The notes: generated by a model not told the origin, from the sequence alone. A stretch of 64,000 bases of DNA from Dyadobacter sp. CY312 (GCF_021390535.1 NZ_JAJUXG010000015.1:62001-126000), one strand, 5' to 3'. Positions 54,569-62,766 are shown, counted from the stretch's first letter. Translations and numbers: made by a program.

Positions 54569-55480
54569 ATGAAAAAATTTGAGAATAAACTTTTACGAAA
54601 TCTGCTGTTTGTCACAGCAATACTTATACTGAGCGTTCTGTTCAATGAGCAATCCGTGCATGCGCAGGGGGTGTTGCAAGTGGCTACCAAAACGGTTGAA
54701 AAAACAATCAAAACACCTGCCATCCGCACGCTTCACATCAATGCTGAAAAAGCGGATATCGAACTCATTGCATGGGATCGGCAAGACATTTCGGTGGTTT
54801 TGGAATTGTCGTCCCGCCATCCTGATAAAGCTACCGCAACAGCAGACCTGGGCAAATCCCAATTCCTGGCCGACCGCAGCGGAAGGGATTATTTCTTACG
54901 CAATTATATTCAACTGAAAGAAGGTGAAAGTAAACCGCTCTCCAACCTCAAAGCCAAATATACCATTCATCTTCCCGCGTCCTGCGCCATTGATCTTAAA
55001 AACACTTTCGGGACCATTCTGATGAAAGGACTTACAAACAACATCAAAATGAAGGCAGATTTTTGTAGCACATCTCTTTCCAACATCAGAGGCAAAGGAG
55101 TTGTTGGAACTACGTTTGGTGAATTGAACGGAACGGACATTTCCGGCACATTCTCGCTTTCCACTGATCATACCAACGTGCGTTTAGAGACCATAGGCGG
55201 TGCTTTCAGTGTGGATGCGGTATATGGAAACATTGAGATACACTCATCTCCTGCACTTTCCAGCCTTGCTATTCAATCCAAAAAATCGGTGGTTTCTTTC
55301 CTTACAAAAAACTGGCAGCAGTTCGATTACACTATCAATAGTGCCTACTCCACGGTAAAACTCCCCAATGGATTTAAATGGAAACGAAACACGACAGACT
55401 TTAAGGATGCCTTTTTCTCAAAAAACAGACTGGCTCATATACAGATCAATGCAGAATTCGGCGATCTGACTATTAGGTAA
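54569..55480 (+). CDS. DUF4097-type beta-repeat envelope protein (ECF module B)
   Basis: 303 residues with a signal peptide (about 1-31, ending VHA-QG). Repeating short beta strands with FG turns (KNTFGTILMKG, GTTFGELNGT, DAVYGNIEI, NAEFGDLTIR) as in the module A protein (42349). Likely exported and surface- or membrane-associated. Starts 10 bp after the anti-sigma gene. Members of the wider DUF4097 group include envelope-stress proteins, so a stress-sensing or -protecting role is inferred. Confidence 0.77.
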   Translation: MKKFENKLLRNLLFVTAILILSVLFNEQSVHAQGVLQVATKTVEKTIKTPAIRTLHINAEKADIELIAWDRQDISVVLELSSRHPDKATATADLGKSQFLADRSGRDYFLRNYIQLKEGESKPLSNLKAKYTIHLPASCAIDLKNTFGTILMKGLTNNIKMKADFCSTSLSNIRGKGVVGTTFGELNGTDISGTFSLSTDHTNVRLETIGGAFSVDAVYGNIEIHSSPALSSLAIQSKKSVVSFLTKNWQQFDYTINSAYSTVKLPNGFKWKRNTTDFKDAFFSKNRLAHIQINAEFGDLTIR

Positions 55481-55507
55481 TAACTACTCATCAACAATAC
55501 ATTAGCT

Positions 55508-56758
55508 ATGAGAATAGCCGGGACTCTTATATTCATTTTGCTTTTTACCAACGTCGTATTGGCTCAGGATAGCACGCAGATAAGCTATTCTGAAATCCAG
55601 GATACGCTTGTAAAACAGCGCTTTATCGATAGATACGAAAATGTATTTATGACAAAAGTGCCGACACGGCATATGTTTAAGGTGGGGATTTCGCAGTATT
55701 ATCAGGCTACCCCTTTTCCGCTATATAATGAAATGCCATTTACCAATTTATCCCTGCACTTAGGGTATGAGTTTAAATTTCTACCAGCATTTTCAATTGC
55801 ACTTTCGGGCCATATTCCTAATTACGGAACCTCTGCACCACTCCGATATGCTTGGTCAAGCACTGTTTTAGATGCACAATTGCGCTGGTTTGTTGATATG
55901 AAAAGGAGAATAAGAAAAGGCAAGAGTGCAAACAATTTTAGTGGTAATTACGCCGCACTATTTTACAATTTACCAGGAACCTACGATTATCGGGAAATCG
56001 TCGGATTGAAATTAGGGCTTCAAAGGCGCTTTTTAAACTCTGGATTTATGGATTTTGCAATTGCCTTGGAGCATGAAATACAGGGTGGAAATTCCATCTC
56101 AACTCAGGCCAGCTTTGGATTTGCTTTTGGCGATTGGAAAAAAGCTAAGTCTGCTCCTATTTGTGACATACTGTTTTGCGACGAAAATATTCAAGAGCAA
56201 TGGAAAATTAAACTACCGGAACTAACCTTTGGATATTATTTAAACAGAATTCGTGCAGGTGTTGCATACGAACGTAAAGTAAAGGAGACTCCATTTTCGC
56301 TCAATTTTCAGCTGGATTTAGGTGTAAACAAAGGATTTAACTATATAAGCAGAAAAAATCTGGCTGACTTTACACCAGAATATTATCCTTATAGCTACAA
56401 ACTCACATTTTCCAAAGAGTTTTTTTCCTCATTCTCAATTCAACCCAGATATTACTTTTTACAAAAAAGACAGCAAACGCGCGGTCGGACGAGTAATGGA
56501 TTGTCCTCATTCTACACGGGGATCAATTTTGAAAATAATTTTTACATTGGAGATCATGGAGACCTTTCATACATGAGGGGAAAAGCAATTGTAAAACAAA
56601 ACACCCTCCACATCGGTCCCATGATAGGCTTCCAGCAAAGGGTTTTCAAAAACGGATACATTGATTTAAATACTTCTTACAACTATAAAAGAGAGTTCTA
56701 TAATGACCAAAATTCATTTGGTTTTAGGGGGAATCTTTCGGTTGGATTAGCATTCTAA
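55508..56758 (+). CDS. Predicted outer-membrane beta-barrel protein, paralogue 1
   Basis: 416 residues, signal peptide about 1-19 (VLAQD). No named domain recognised. After the signal comes a short leader, then a block from QDTLVKQRFIDRYENVF to TRHMFKVG that is identical over 25 residues in the paralogue at 57264. Alternating aromatic and polar strands and the end LSVGLAF indicate a beta-barrel with a C-terminal aromatic residue, typical of outer-membrane proteins. Member of the module B operon; 27 bp after DUF4097. Confidence 0.65.
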   Translation: MRIAGTLIFILLFTNVVLAQDSTQISYSEIQDTLVKQRFIDRYENVFMTKVPTRHMFKVGISQYYQATPFPLYNEMPFTNLSLHLGYEFKFLPAFSIALSGHIPNYGTSAPLRYAWSSTVLDAQLRWFVDMKRRIRKGKSANNFSGNYAALFYNLPGTYDYREIVGLKLGLQRRFLNSGFMDFAIALEHEIQGGNSISTQASFGFAFGDWKKAKSAPICDILFCDENIQEQWKIKLPELTFGYYLNRIRAGVAYERKVKETPFSLNFQLDLGVNKGFNYISRKNLADFTPEYYPYSYKLTFSKEFFSSFSIQPRYYFLQKRQQTRGRTSNGLSSFYTGINFENNFYIGDHGDLSYMRGKAIVKQNTLHIGPMIGFQQRVFKNGYIDLNTSYNYKREFYNDQNSFGFRGNLSVGLAF

Positions 56759-56784
56759 ACTATGAATTTCTATCGAGTATTTTA

Positions 56785-57234
56785 ATGCTAAAAGGAATCA
56801 AGCCATTCGTATTCCTATTTCTGATCATTACCGCTTTGTGTTATATGTTTTATCGCAACAACCAAACCACCACGCCTCCCATGGAAAATGAACAACACTA
56901 TTATCACAGATGGATCAAGATCAACCAGCATTTGTTCTTGCTATCTAAAAATTGCAGGATGGGAAAAATGCAAACGGCGAACAACACATTCGAGGATTTA
57001 AGACAGGAATGGATGTATCAGGATATGCTTGCTAAAACTTCAAAAAATGGAACAATAGCCAAATACCACTACCCTTCCGACAGTCTGCTGAGATTGGATG
57101 GCCTTCTTTCAAATGAAAAGGAAGACGTTCATTACCTGAAAACAGACCGACAGATAATACTGGAAATAAAAAGGATTAACGACAAAATGGATAGCATGTT
57201 TTCGCACATGCATCAGGGAGGAATAAAACGTTGA
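56785..57234 (+). CDS. Small membrane-anchored protein of unknown function
   Basis: 149 residues. One N-terminal hydrophobic segment (about 8-24, FVFLFLIITALCYMF), then a soluble, mostly helical region with many Lys/Glu/Asp. No motif recognised. Lies between the two paralogous beta-barrel genes, 26 bp after the first and overlapping or 29 bp before the second, so it is almost certainly in the same operon and perhaps an accessory of them. Confidence 0.6.
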   Translation: MLKGIKPFVFLFLIITALCYMFYRNNQTTTPPMENEQHYYHRWIKINQHLFLLSKNCRMGKMQTANNTFEDLRQEWMYQDMLAKTSKNGTIAKYHYPSDSLLRLDGLLSNEKEDVHYLKTDRQIILEIKRINDKMDSMFSHMHQGGIKR

Positions 57235-57263
57235 TCTCACTGAAAAACAACCATCTATCAGCC

Positions 57264-58472
57264 ATGAAAAAACTTCTCTTACTACTTCTTTTTGTCTTTG
57301 CAGGGAAACTTCATGCCCAGGATACAACCAAAATCGTATACACATCTGAACAGGACACGCTCATAAAGCAACGTTTCATAGACAGATATGAGAATGTGTT
57401 TATGACCAAAGTGCCGACACGGCATATGTTTAAAGTTGGATTGGAATTCTATCCGCTCGGTCGCTTTGAATTTGGCGGATCTGGTATTCAAACCGGGTGG
57501 CTCACCGCCGGATATGAGTTTAAATTATCACCTTCTATTTCGCTTGGGGCAAATATCAAAAGCACTGGTGGCTGGTTATCCAGCTCAGGATGGCGAGGAA
57601 ATCTGGCAGCAAGTTTCCAGGGACGCTGGTATTTCGATATGAACCGGAGGATCGCTGAGGGTAGAAGTGCCAACAATTTTAGCGGGAATTATCTGGCAAT
57701 TATAGCAGAAAACAATTGGAGAGATTATTCTGCCAACCACATGAGAGCAGGTGTCGAATTTGGTTTGCAAAGAAGATTTTTTAACAATGGAATACTTGAC
57801 TTTGCAGCGGGTGTATACTACTTCGATAATCCGTACAACTATTCTAACGTTTACCGAAAAATAAACAATTTTGAAATTTCTACAAGAACGACATTAGGAT
57901 TTGCTTTTGGCGACTGGAAAAGAGCAGGACACATTCCAGCCTGTGATGTATTTCGTTGCGACGAGGTGGTTTCCAGCCAATGGAAAGTGCTCTGGCCAAC
58001 TGTAAGAATAAGCCACATCACAAGTGTCTCACTTGGACTCGCATACGAGAGAAAACTTGGTAATTCTCCCGTTTCAATCAACACACAAGTATCAGGTGAT
58101 TATCTCCGCATGGCTTTCACATCAATTTCGGACTCTGAGATATACAATACTAACAGTTATCAATTTCGGTCGTCCGTACAAGCCAGATATTACTTTTTGC
58201 AGAAACGAAATATCCGTAAAGGACGCGGCGGAAATAATTTGTCGGGTTTTTATGCAGGTCCCAATGTAGACTACGTTTATTATCACCATTCCGACATATA
58301 CAATCGGGACAAACGACATTTGGGTGCAGGTTTTACGTACGGATATCAGAAAACGCTATTCCGCAATGCTTATGTAGACATTTCCGGAACACAGAGCTGG
58401 AATTTGTTGAGAGGTCAACCAGGAGCAAATAGGTTGGGATCATTCAAGGTTGGCTTTGGTCTGACATTTTAA
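57264..58472 (+). CDS. Predicted outer-membrane beta-barrel protein, paralogue 2
   Basis: 402 residues from ATG 57264 (an in-frame start at 57231 would add 11 residues with no signal features). Signal peptide about 1-18 (KLHA-QD). Shares with the protein at 55508 the block around KQRFIDRYENVF..KVPTRHMFKVG and several later stretches: NNFSGNY, GLQRRF.N.G..DFA, LGFAFGDWK.A. Ends KVGFGLTF, an outer-membrane-style C-terminus. The stop codon is one base away from the stop of the convergent gene at 58474. Function unknown. Confidence 0.65.
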   Translation: MKKLLLLLLFVFAGKLHAQDTTKIVYTSEQDTLIKQRFIDRYENVFMTKVPTRHMFKVGLEFYPLGRFEFGGSGIQTGWLTAGYEFKLSPSISLGANIKSTGGWLSSSGWRGNLAASFQGRWYFDMNRRIAEGRSANNFSGNYLAIIAENNWRDYSANHMRAGVEFGLQRRFFNNGILDFAAGVYYFDNPYNYSNVYRKINNFEISTRTTLGFAFGDWKRAGHIPACDVFRCDEVVSSQWKVLWPTVRISHITSVSLGLAYERKLGNSPVSINTQVSGDYLRMAFTSISDSEIYNTNSYQFRSSVQARYYFLQKRNIRKGRGGNNLSGFYAGPNVDYVYYHHSDIYNRDKRHLGAGFTYGYQKTLFRNAYVDISGTQSWNLLRGQPGANRLGSFKVGFGLTF

Positions 58473-58473
58473 T

Positions 58474-58920
58474 TCAATTTTTCAGAATTAAAACAACCCC
58501 AGCGACAACCAAAACCGCTCCTGTAAGTCTTGGAAGTGTAATTTGATGCACTGCAAAACCTTGTAAACCGAAGTGATCGATGGTCATTACCGTTGCCATT
58601 TGTCCGGCAATAATCAGGCACATCATATTGGAAGAGCCTATTTTGCGGACAATAAAAATAACAGTGATTACATAGAATGCGCCAAGTGCGCCTCCCAAAA
58701 AGCGGGTCAGTGGGATCTGTTGAAAGTCGTTTATTTTAGGAACCGGATTCTCATTAAAACAGGCAAAAACGATGAGAAGAATAACCAGGCCGATAGAAAA
58801 GGAAAAGATTCCCGCCAGAATTGGATTGTTGATTGATTCCCGTAATTGCGCGTTTACCCCGGATTGAACGGCATTTGAAATTCCAATCAGAAAAGCGAGA
58901 ACAAGAAATATCCAATTCAT
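58474..58920 (-). CDS. DMT-type transporter (YdcZ/DUF606 family)
   Basis: 148 residues with about five hydrophobic segments. Starts MNWIFLVLAFLIGISNAVQSGVNAQL and contains ESINNPILAGIFSFSIGLVI, FLGGALGAFYVITVIF and MCLIIAGQMATVMTIDHFGL, all typical of the YdcZ/DUF606 integral membrane proteins. Usually a half-size drug/metabolite carrier that works as a dimer. Substrate unknown. Downstream of nuoK with a 78-bp gap. Confidence 0.85.
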   Translation of the reverse strand: MNWIFLVLAFLIGISNAVQSGVNAQLRESINNPILAGIFSFSIGLVILLIVFACFNENPVPKINDFQQIPLTRFLGGALGAFYVITVIFIVRKIGSSNMMCLIIAGQMATVMTIDHFGLQGFAVHQITLPRLTGAVLVVAGVVLILKN

Positions 58921-58998
58921 TTGGACTTAAGATGTTGTTAAAAGACGATAAACCGGTTGGCAAATGTATCCCTTTTCTTCTTTTTTCTGGCAGCAAAC

Positions 58999-59310
58999 CT
59001 ATTTTTTAAGGTCGCTTACCTTGTCAGGATCCACGGTGTTGTAATGCCCAAAAACCCGTAAAATAATAGCCAGAGCCACGGTTACCTCTGCTGCTGCAAC
59101 TACAATTACAAAAAGGGCAAAAAGTTGTCCGCTCAGTTTTTCAGGATCGTAACGACTAAAAGCGATCAGGTTTATGTTGACGGCATTGAGCATGAGTTCT
59201 ATCCCAAGCAACATACCAATGAAATGCCTTTTGGTGATGGTAATTGCCAAACCGATGCAAAATAGCGCTGCCGCAACAAATAGATAATGTTCTAACGGAA
59301 TGGTATTCAT
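58999..59310 (-). CDS. nuoK: NADH-quinone oxidoreductase subunit K
   Basis: 103 residues, three membrane segments. YLFVAAALFCIGLAI.I.KRHFIGMLLGIELMLNAVNINLIAFSR and the late VVAAAEVTVALAIILRVFGHYNTV carry the buried Glu residues of the proton channel (E in IELMLNAVN and AEVTVALA). Overlaps nuoJ by 4 bp. No nuoL, M or N follows; the next gene is a DMT-type transporter. Confidence 0.96.
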   Translation of the reverse strand: MNTIPLEHYLFVAAALFCIGLAITITKRHFIGMLLGIELMLNAVNINLIAFSRYDPEKLSGQLFALFVIVVAAAEVTVALAIILRVFGHYNTVDPDKVSDLKK

Positions 59311-59828
59311 TGGGCAGGATTTCGGTTTAATGCAAGATAAGCGGCTCCTACCAAAGCAACGAGCAAAAGTATTGCAGCAATTTCAAAAGGTAATAGATGG
59401 CTTGTCATCAGCTCAACACCGATAGTTCGGATTGTAGAATTGCTGCTGATCACCTCGCCTTGCATGGCAAAACGGGCATCAAGAATGATATAACCTAAGA
59501 ACACGAATAACCCTGAACCGGCAAGAAAACCTGCAATTTCCCTGGAAGGAAGAACTTCGACCTTGTTGGGGGTATCTGAAACGGTGTTATTATTTGCTTT
59601 TTGTGTAAGCATGATCCCGAAAATAAGGAGAACAAGTATACCTCCTACATAAACCATGATTTGAGTAACAGCCAAAAAATCGGCACCGGCCAGTACATAC
59701 AACGCCGCGACACCCAGGAATGCCAGAAACAAGGCAAACGCACCGTAGATCAGGTTTCGTGAAAACAATATAAAAAGTGCCGATGCAATGGCCAGTATAG
59801 AAAAGCTATAAAACGCTGCTGCTTCCAT
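59307..59828 (-). CDS. nuoJ: NADH-quinone oxidoreductase subunit J
   Basis: 173 residues with five predicted membrane segments. Contains the NuoJ patterns NLIYGAFALFLAFLGVAALYVLAGADFLAVTQIMVYVGGILVLLIFGIML. Membrane-domain subunit of complex I near the quinone site. Lies 17 bp downstream of nuoI and overlaps nuoK (ATGA type), so the three form one transcript. Confidence 0.95.
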   Translation of the reverse strand: MEAAAFYSFSILAIASALFILFSRNLIYGAFALFLAFLGVAALYVLAGADFLAVTQIMVYVGGILVLLIFGIMLTQKANNNTVSDTPNKVEVLPSREIAGFLAGSGLFVFLGYIILDARFAMQGEVISSNSTIRTIGVELMTSHLLPFEIAAILLLVALVGAAYLALNRNPAQ

Positions 59829-59845
59829 TTGAATATCAATCTGAT

Positions 59846-61510
59846 TTACTCGTCCTTAGGTTTTGGTTTCATCGTCGGGCGAAACGCAGGTTTGGGCTTC
59901 ACAATCTCCTCCGGTTTTTCTTCACTGATCTCACCGGTCTTTTCTTCCGAAACCACCGTCTTACTCTCTGCTTTAACATCAGTTTTCGGTTTCATCGTCG
60001 GACGAAACGCTGGCTTGGCGGCGACAGGTTCAGGACTTGATTCTACTGGTGCTTCCGAAGTCGGTTCAGGCACATCAGCAACCTTTGGTTTCATCGTTGG
60101 GCGAAATGCGGGTTTTGCGGCGACAGGAGCAGGAGTGTCAGCTGCTGGTGTTTCCGAAATCGGTGTAGCAGGATCAGCAACCTTCGGCTTCATCGTTGGG
60201 CGAAATGCTGGTTTAGCCGCAACTGGAGCAGGAATCTCATCTGCTGGTGTTTCCGAAATCGGTTCAACTGGATCAGCAACCTTCGGCTTCATCGTAGGAC
60301 GAAACGCTGGCTTGGCGGCAACAGGTGCAGGAGGTTCATCGGCTGGTGTTTCCGATATCGGTTCAGATGAATCAGCAACCTTTGGTTTCATCGTAGGACG
60401 AAATGCTGGTTTTGCTGCAACTGGTGCAGGAGTTTCATCGGCTGGTATTCCCGAAGTCGGTTCAGATGCATCAGCAACTTTCGGCTTCATCGATGGACGA
60501 AATGCAGGTTTTCCTACAACAGGCGCAGGAGTCTCATCTGCTGGTATTTCAGAAATCGGTTCAACTGAATCAGCAACTTTCGGCTTCATCGATGGACGAA
60601 ATGCTGGTTTTGCTGCAACTGGTTCAGAGTTTGCTTCAATGGGCAAGTCTGTCTTCGGTTCAGCGGCTTCCGTTTTTGGCTTCATCGAAGGCTTGAATGG
60701 AAGCTTTGCAACTGGCTCTTTTGTTACTTCGGGCTGGGAATCCGTTTCTTCCGATTTAGCTGCAACTGGTATAAAAGGTTTTCTTGGTTGGAAAGTCGGA
60801 CGTGTCGGAGCAACAGGTGTTTCCTCTTTCGCCTCGATTTCCTGAACTTCTTTTTCCTGAATTTTAGGTTTAATAGTAGGCTTAAATGCAGGTTTCGGCT
60901 TGGGTGCATCCGGAGTAACCTCAGAAGCTGTAACCGTTTTTTGCGCAGCTTTCAGCGCTTCTTTTTCTTTCTGGAATTGTTCAAGCAGCATGCGTTTCTC
61001 GTCTGCTTGTTCTTCCGTCAGGTTCGAATAATTGTACACCATGTCCCTCACATCCAGCTCACTGTAATCGAATGTCTTCGTCATTGTGAGGCATTCTGTA
61101 GGGCACACGGTGGTACAAAGGCCGCAATAGCAGCACTTTGCCATGTCAATATCGAATTTCGCAGCGTAAAGTCGTATGGGCGAACCGTCAGAAGCACGTC
61201 CAACTTCCTCAATGGCACGAATCGGCTCAATCTCAATACAGTCAACCGGACAAACCTTCACACACTTGTCACAGACTATACAATCGTCCATTTCATTGTG
61301 CAGCCTGTAACGCCCGTTGTCGGGAATAGGAATGGTTTCCTGTGGGTATTGTATGGTAACCAGCCCGTCCTGTAAATCAAAGAAGTTCCCAGAACGGATA
61401 TCGGTATTGGTACGCCGCCGACGAGCCTGCCACAAGTGTCGCCAGGTGAGCCGCATACCTTTTAACGTGGTGCCAATTCCGTCTGATATATTTTTAAAGT
61501 AGGTCGACAA
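59846..61510 (-). CDS. nuoI: NADH-quinone oxidoreductase subunit I with a 350-residue repeat tail
   Basis: 554 residues; ordinary NuoI has about 160-200. Residues 1-165 are a normal NuoI: two [4Fe-4S] clusters from CIVCDKCVKVCP (Cys77, 80, 83, 87) and CCYCGLCTTVCP (Cys126, 129, 132, 136). From about 195 comes a Pro/Lys/Ala/Glu tail of ten or so copies of KPAFRPTMKPK, seven of which (301-531) repeat with an exact 33-residue period. The tail is cytoplasmic if the protein sits as in known complex I. Function of the tail unknown. The unit also reads openly on the opposite strand, but that frame is a shadow. Confidence 0.93.
   Translation of the reverse strand: MSTYFKNISDGIGTTLKGMRLTWRHLWQARRRRTNTDIRSGNFFDLQDGLVTIQYPQETIPIPDNGRYRLHNEMDDCIVCDKCVKVCPVDCIEIEPIRAIEEVGRASDGSPIRLYAAKFDIDMAKCCYCGLCTTVCPTECLTMTKTFDYSELDVRDMVYNYSNLTEEQADEKRMLLEQFQKEKEALKAAQKTVTASEVTPDAPKPKPAFKPTIKPKIQEKEVQEIEAKEETPVAPTRPTFQPRKPFIPVAAKSEETDSQPEVTKEPVAKLPFKPSMKPKTEAAEPKTDLPIEANSEPVAAKPAFRPSMKPKVADSVEPISEIPADETPAPVVGKPAFRPSMKPKVADASEPTSGIPADETPAPVAAKPAFRPTMKPKVADSSEPISETPADEPPAPVAAKPAFRPTMKPKVADPVEPISETPADEIPAPVAAKPAFRPTMKPKVADPATPISETPAADTPAPVAAKPAFRPTMKPKVADVPEPTSEAPVESSPEPVAAKPAFRPTMKPKTDVKAESKTVVSEEKTGEISEEKPEEIVKPKPAFRPTMKPKPKDE
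59914..60610. repeat. 99-bp tandem repeat inside nuoI
   Basis: Seven consecutive 99-bp units (33 codons each) encoding the KPAFRPTMKPKVAD...ETPA units, read on the minus strand. Units are similar but not identical, and substitutions are mostly at the variable Ser/Pro/Glu positions, so the array is coding and under selection for its protein product. Confidence 0.85.
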
Positions 61511-61631
61511 TGTTGGTATAATCTCAATAATCAGTTCAAAACCGTTGAATGGGCTGAGATTCTATCTCTCGAAGAGAATATAAAATGACGATATCAGCCT
61601 ATTACAAAGATAGAGTAATCCGGCTAAAAAC

Positions 61632-62252
61632 TCACTTTTCTACGAACACTCCTTCCAGAATCTCCGTCAATTCTTTTTGAACGGATTTCGTTTTGTCAGC
61701 AATGTACCACCGCTGGATGTCCTCCACGAACTCCTTCACCGTTTTCGTTGGCTCTGCCTTAAATTGAAGCATGAGTTCATTGGCTCCCGCCGGACGTGGT
61801 CCCCAGGTGAAAAGTTCATTAAAATCACCATCCACAGCAATTAACTTTGGAATAGACCGTCCGCCATTGCTAAGATATGCATCCATCAAGGCAGGATTTT
61901 CGTCCCGTAAAAGCAGCTTTACAGTGATGGAAGGGTTAGATAGTGCCGCAGCAGCAAGCACCGGTATATTTTGGGCGGCATCGCCACACCACGCCTCGGT
62001 AAGGATATACCAGGTTTGAGGAATGCTGATCTGGCTAACCAGGTTTTTCAACGTTTCATCAACGACCACCGTTTTATTCAGCCGCTGCATTCTTGCCAGG
62101 TTCAATTTAGTATAATGGGCATATTCTTCCGACTGTTTCGGACCGGTTGTCCTGTTTTCAGCAACAACCTTTTCCATCAACAACATGTAATCTGCGTAAG
62201 AATAAGCGGTTTCGGTAATCGACAAAGGAAATAAATCTGCTACGTTTTTCAT
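61632..62252 (-). CDS. Thioredoxin-fold protein lacking the second active-site Cys
   Basis: 206 residues from ATG 62252 (an in-frame GTG at 62300 overlaps the end of mgsA and would add 16 residues). C-terminal half has a thioredoxin fold: WYILTEAWCGDAAQNIPVL (Cys89 in WCGDAAQ, no resolving Cys), DENPALMDAYLSNGGRSIPKLIAVDGDFNELFTWGPRP. The first half is helical. Single-Cys variants are thought to act as reductases of other thiols or as bacilliredoxins in organisms with bacillithiol; bshC is in this window, so a link to bacillithiol is a hypothesis. Confidence 0.78.
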   Translation of the reverse strand: MKNVADLFPLSITETAYSYADYMLLMEKVVAENRTTGPKQSEEYAHYTKLNLARMQRLNKTVVVDETLKNLVSQISIPQTWYILTEAWCGDAAQNIPVLAAAALSNPSITVKLLLRDENPALMDAYLSNGGRSIPKLIAVDGDFNELFTWGPRPAGANELMLQFKAEPTKTVKEFVEDIQRWYIADKTKSVQKELTEILEGVFVEK

Positions 62253-62296
62253 TGGTAATTTCTTTATAAATGAAACCCGCAGACAGTCCTTTCGGT

Positions 62297-62749
62297 TCAC
62301 ACTTTTCGGTTCAAATAGGTGCTGTAATCGATTTGTGTAGCAATATATTCTTCGTCCATCAGCGGCGAGGTGAACATAAAATCAGCCGTGGCGCGGTTGG
62401 AAGCTACCGGGATATTCCATACCACACAAAGCCGGAGCAACGCTTTCACATCCGGATCATGCGGCTGAGCTGACATTGGATCCCAAAAAAAGATGAGCAG
62501 ATCAATGCGTTCTTCGGCAATCATTGATCCCACTTGCTGGTCACCTCCAAGCGGACCGCTAAGCAAACGGATAACAGGTTGATTGAGCGTTTCTTCTAGT
62601 AACTTCCCCGTCGTTCCGGTGCCATACAACTCATTTTTGGCAAGCATTTCCCTGTTTGCATAAGCCCAGTCCATCAGCTCGGCTTTACGATTATCATGCG
62701 CTACCAGTGCAATTCTTTTTCTGGGGTGAATATTTCTGAAGTTTACCAT
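62297..62749 (-). CDS. mgsA: Methylglyoxal synthase
   Basis: 150 residues; converts dihydroxyacetone phosphate to methylglyoxal plus phosphate in the cytosol. KRIALVAHDNRK near the start (His19-type residue), TGTTGKLL phosphate-binding loop, LSGPLGGDQQVGSMIAEERIDLLIFFWDP with the catalytic Asp, and the long motif PHDPDVKALLRL followed by WNIPVASNRATADF. Normal length. Codirectional with the glycosyltransferase upstream and the thioredoxin-like gene downstream (overlapping by up to 4 bp). Confidence 0.95.
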   Translation of the reverse strand: MVNFRNIHPRKRIALVAHDNRKAELMDWAYANREMLAKNELYGTGTTGKLLEETLNQPVIRLLSGPLGGDQQVGSMIAEERIDLLIFFWDPMSAQPHDPDVKALLRLCVVWNIPVASNRATADFMFTSPLMDEEYIATQIDYSTYLNRKV

Positions 62750-62766
62750 TGAAGTCTTTTTCTAAT

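Noticed and set aside
59914-60610. Regular 99-bp repeats as a possible CRISPR or satellite array
   Set aside because: They are in frame with nuoI, encode a 33-residue unit and have no spacers.
59829-60845. Long plus-strand open frame over nuoI
   Set aside because: It is the complement of the nuoI repeat array; its product is a shadow of the repeats (FGFIVGRNAG units), without start context or family features.
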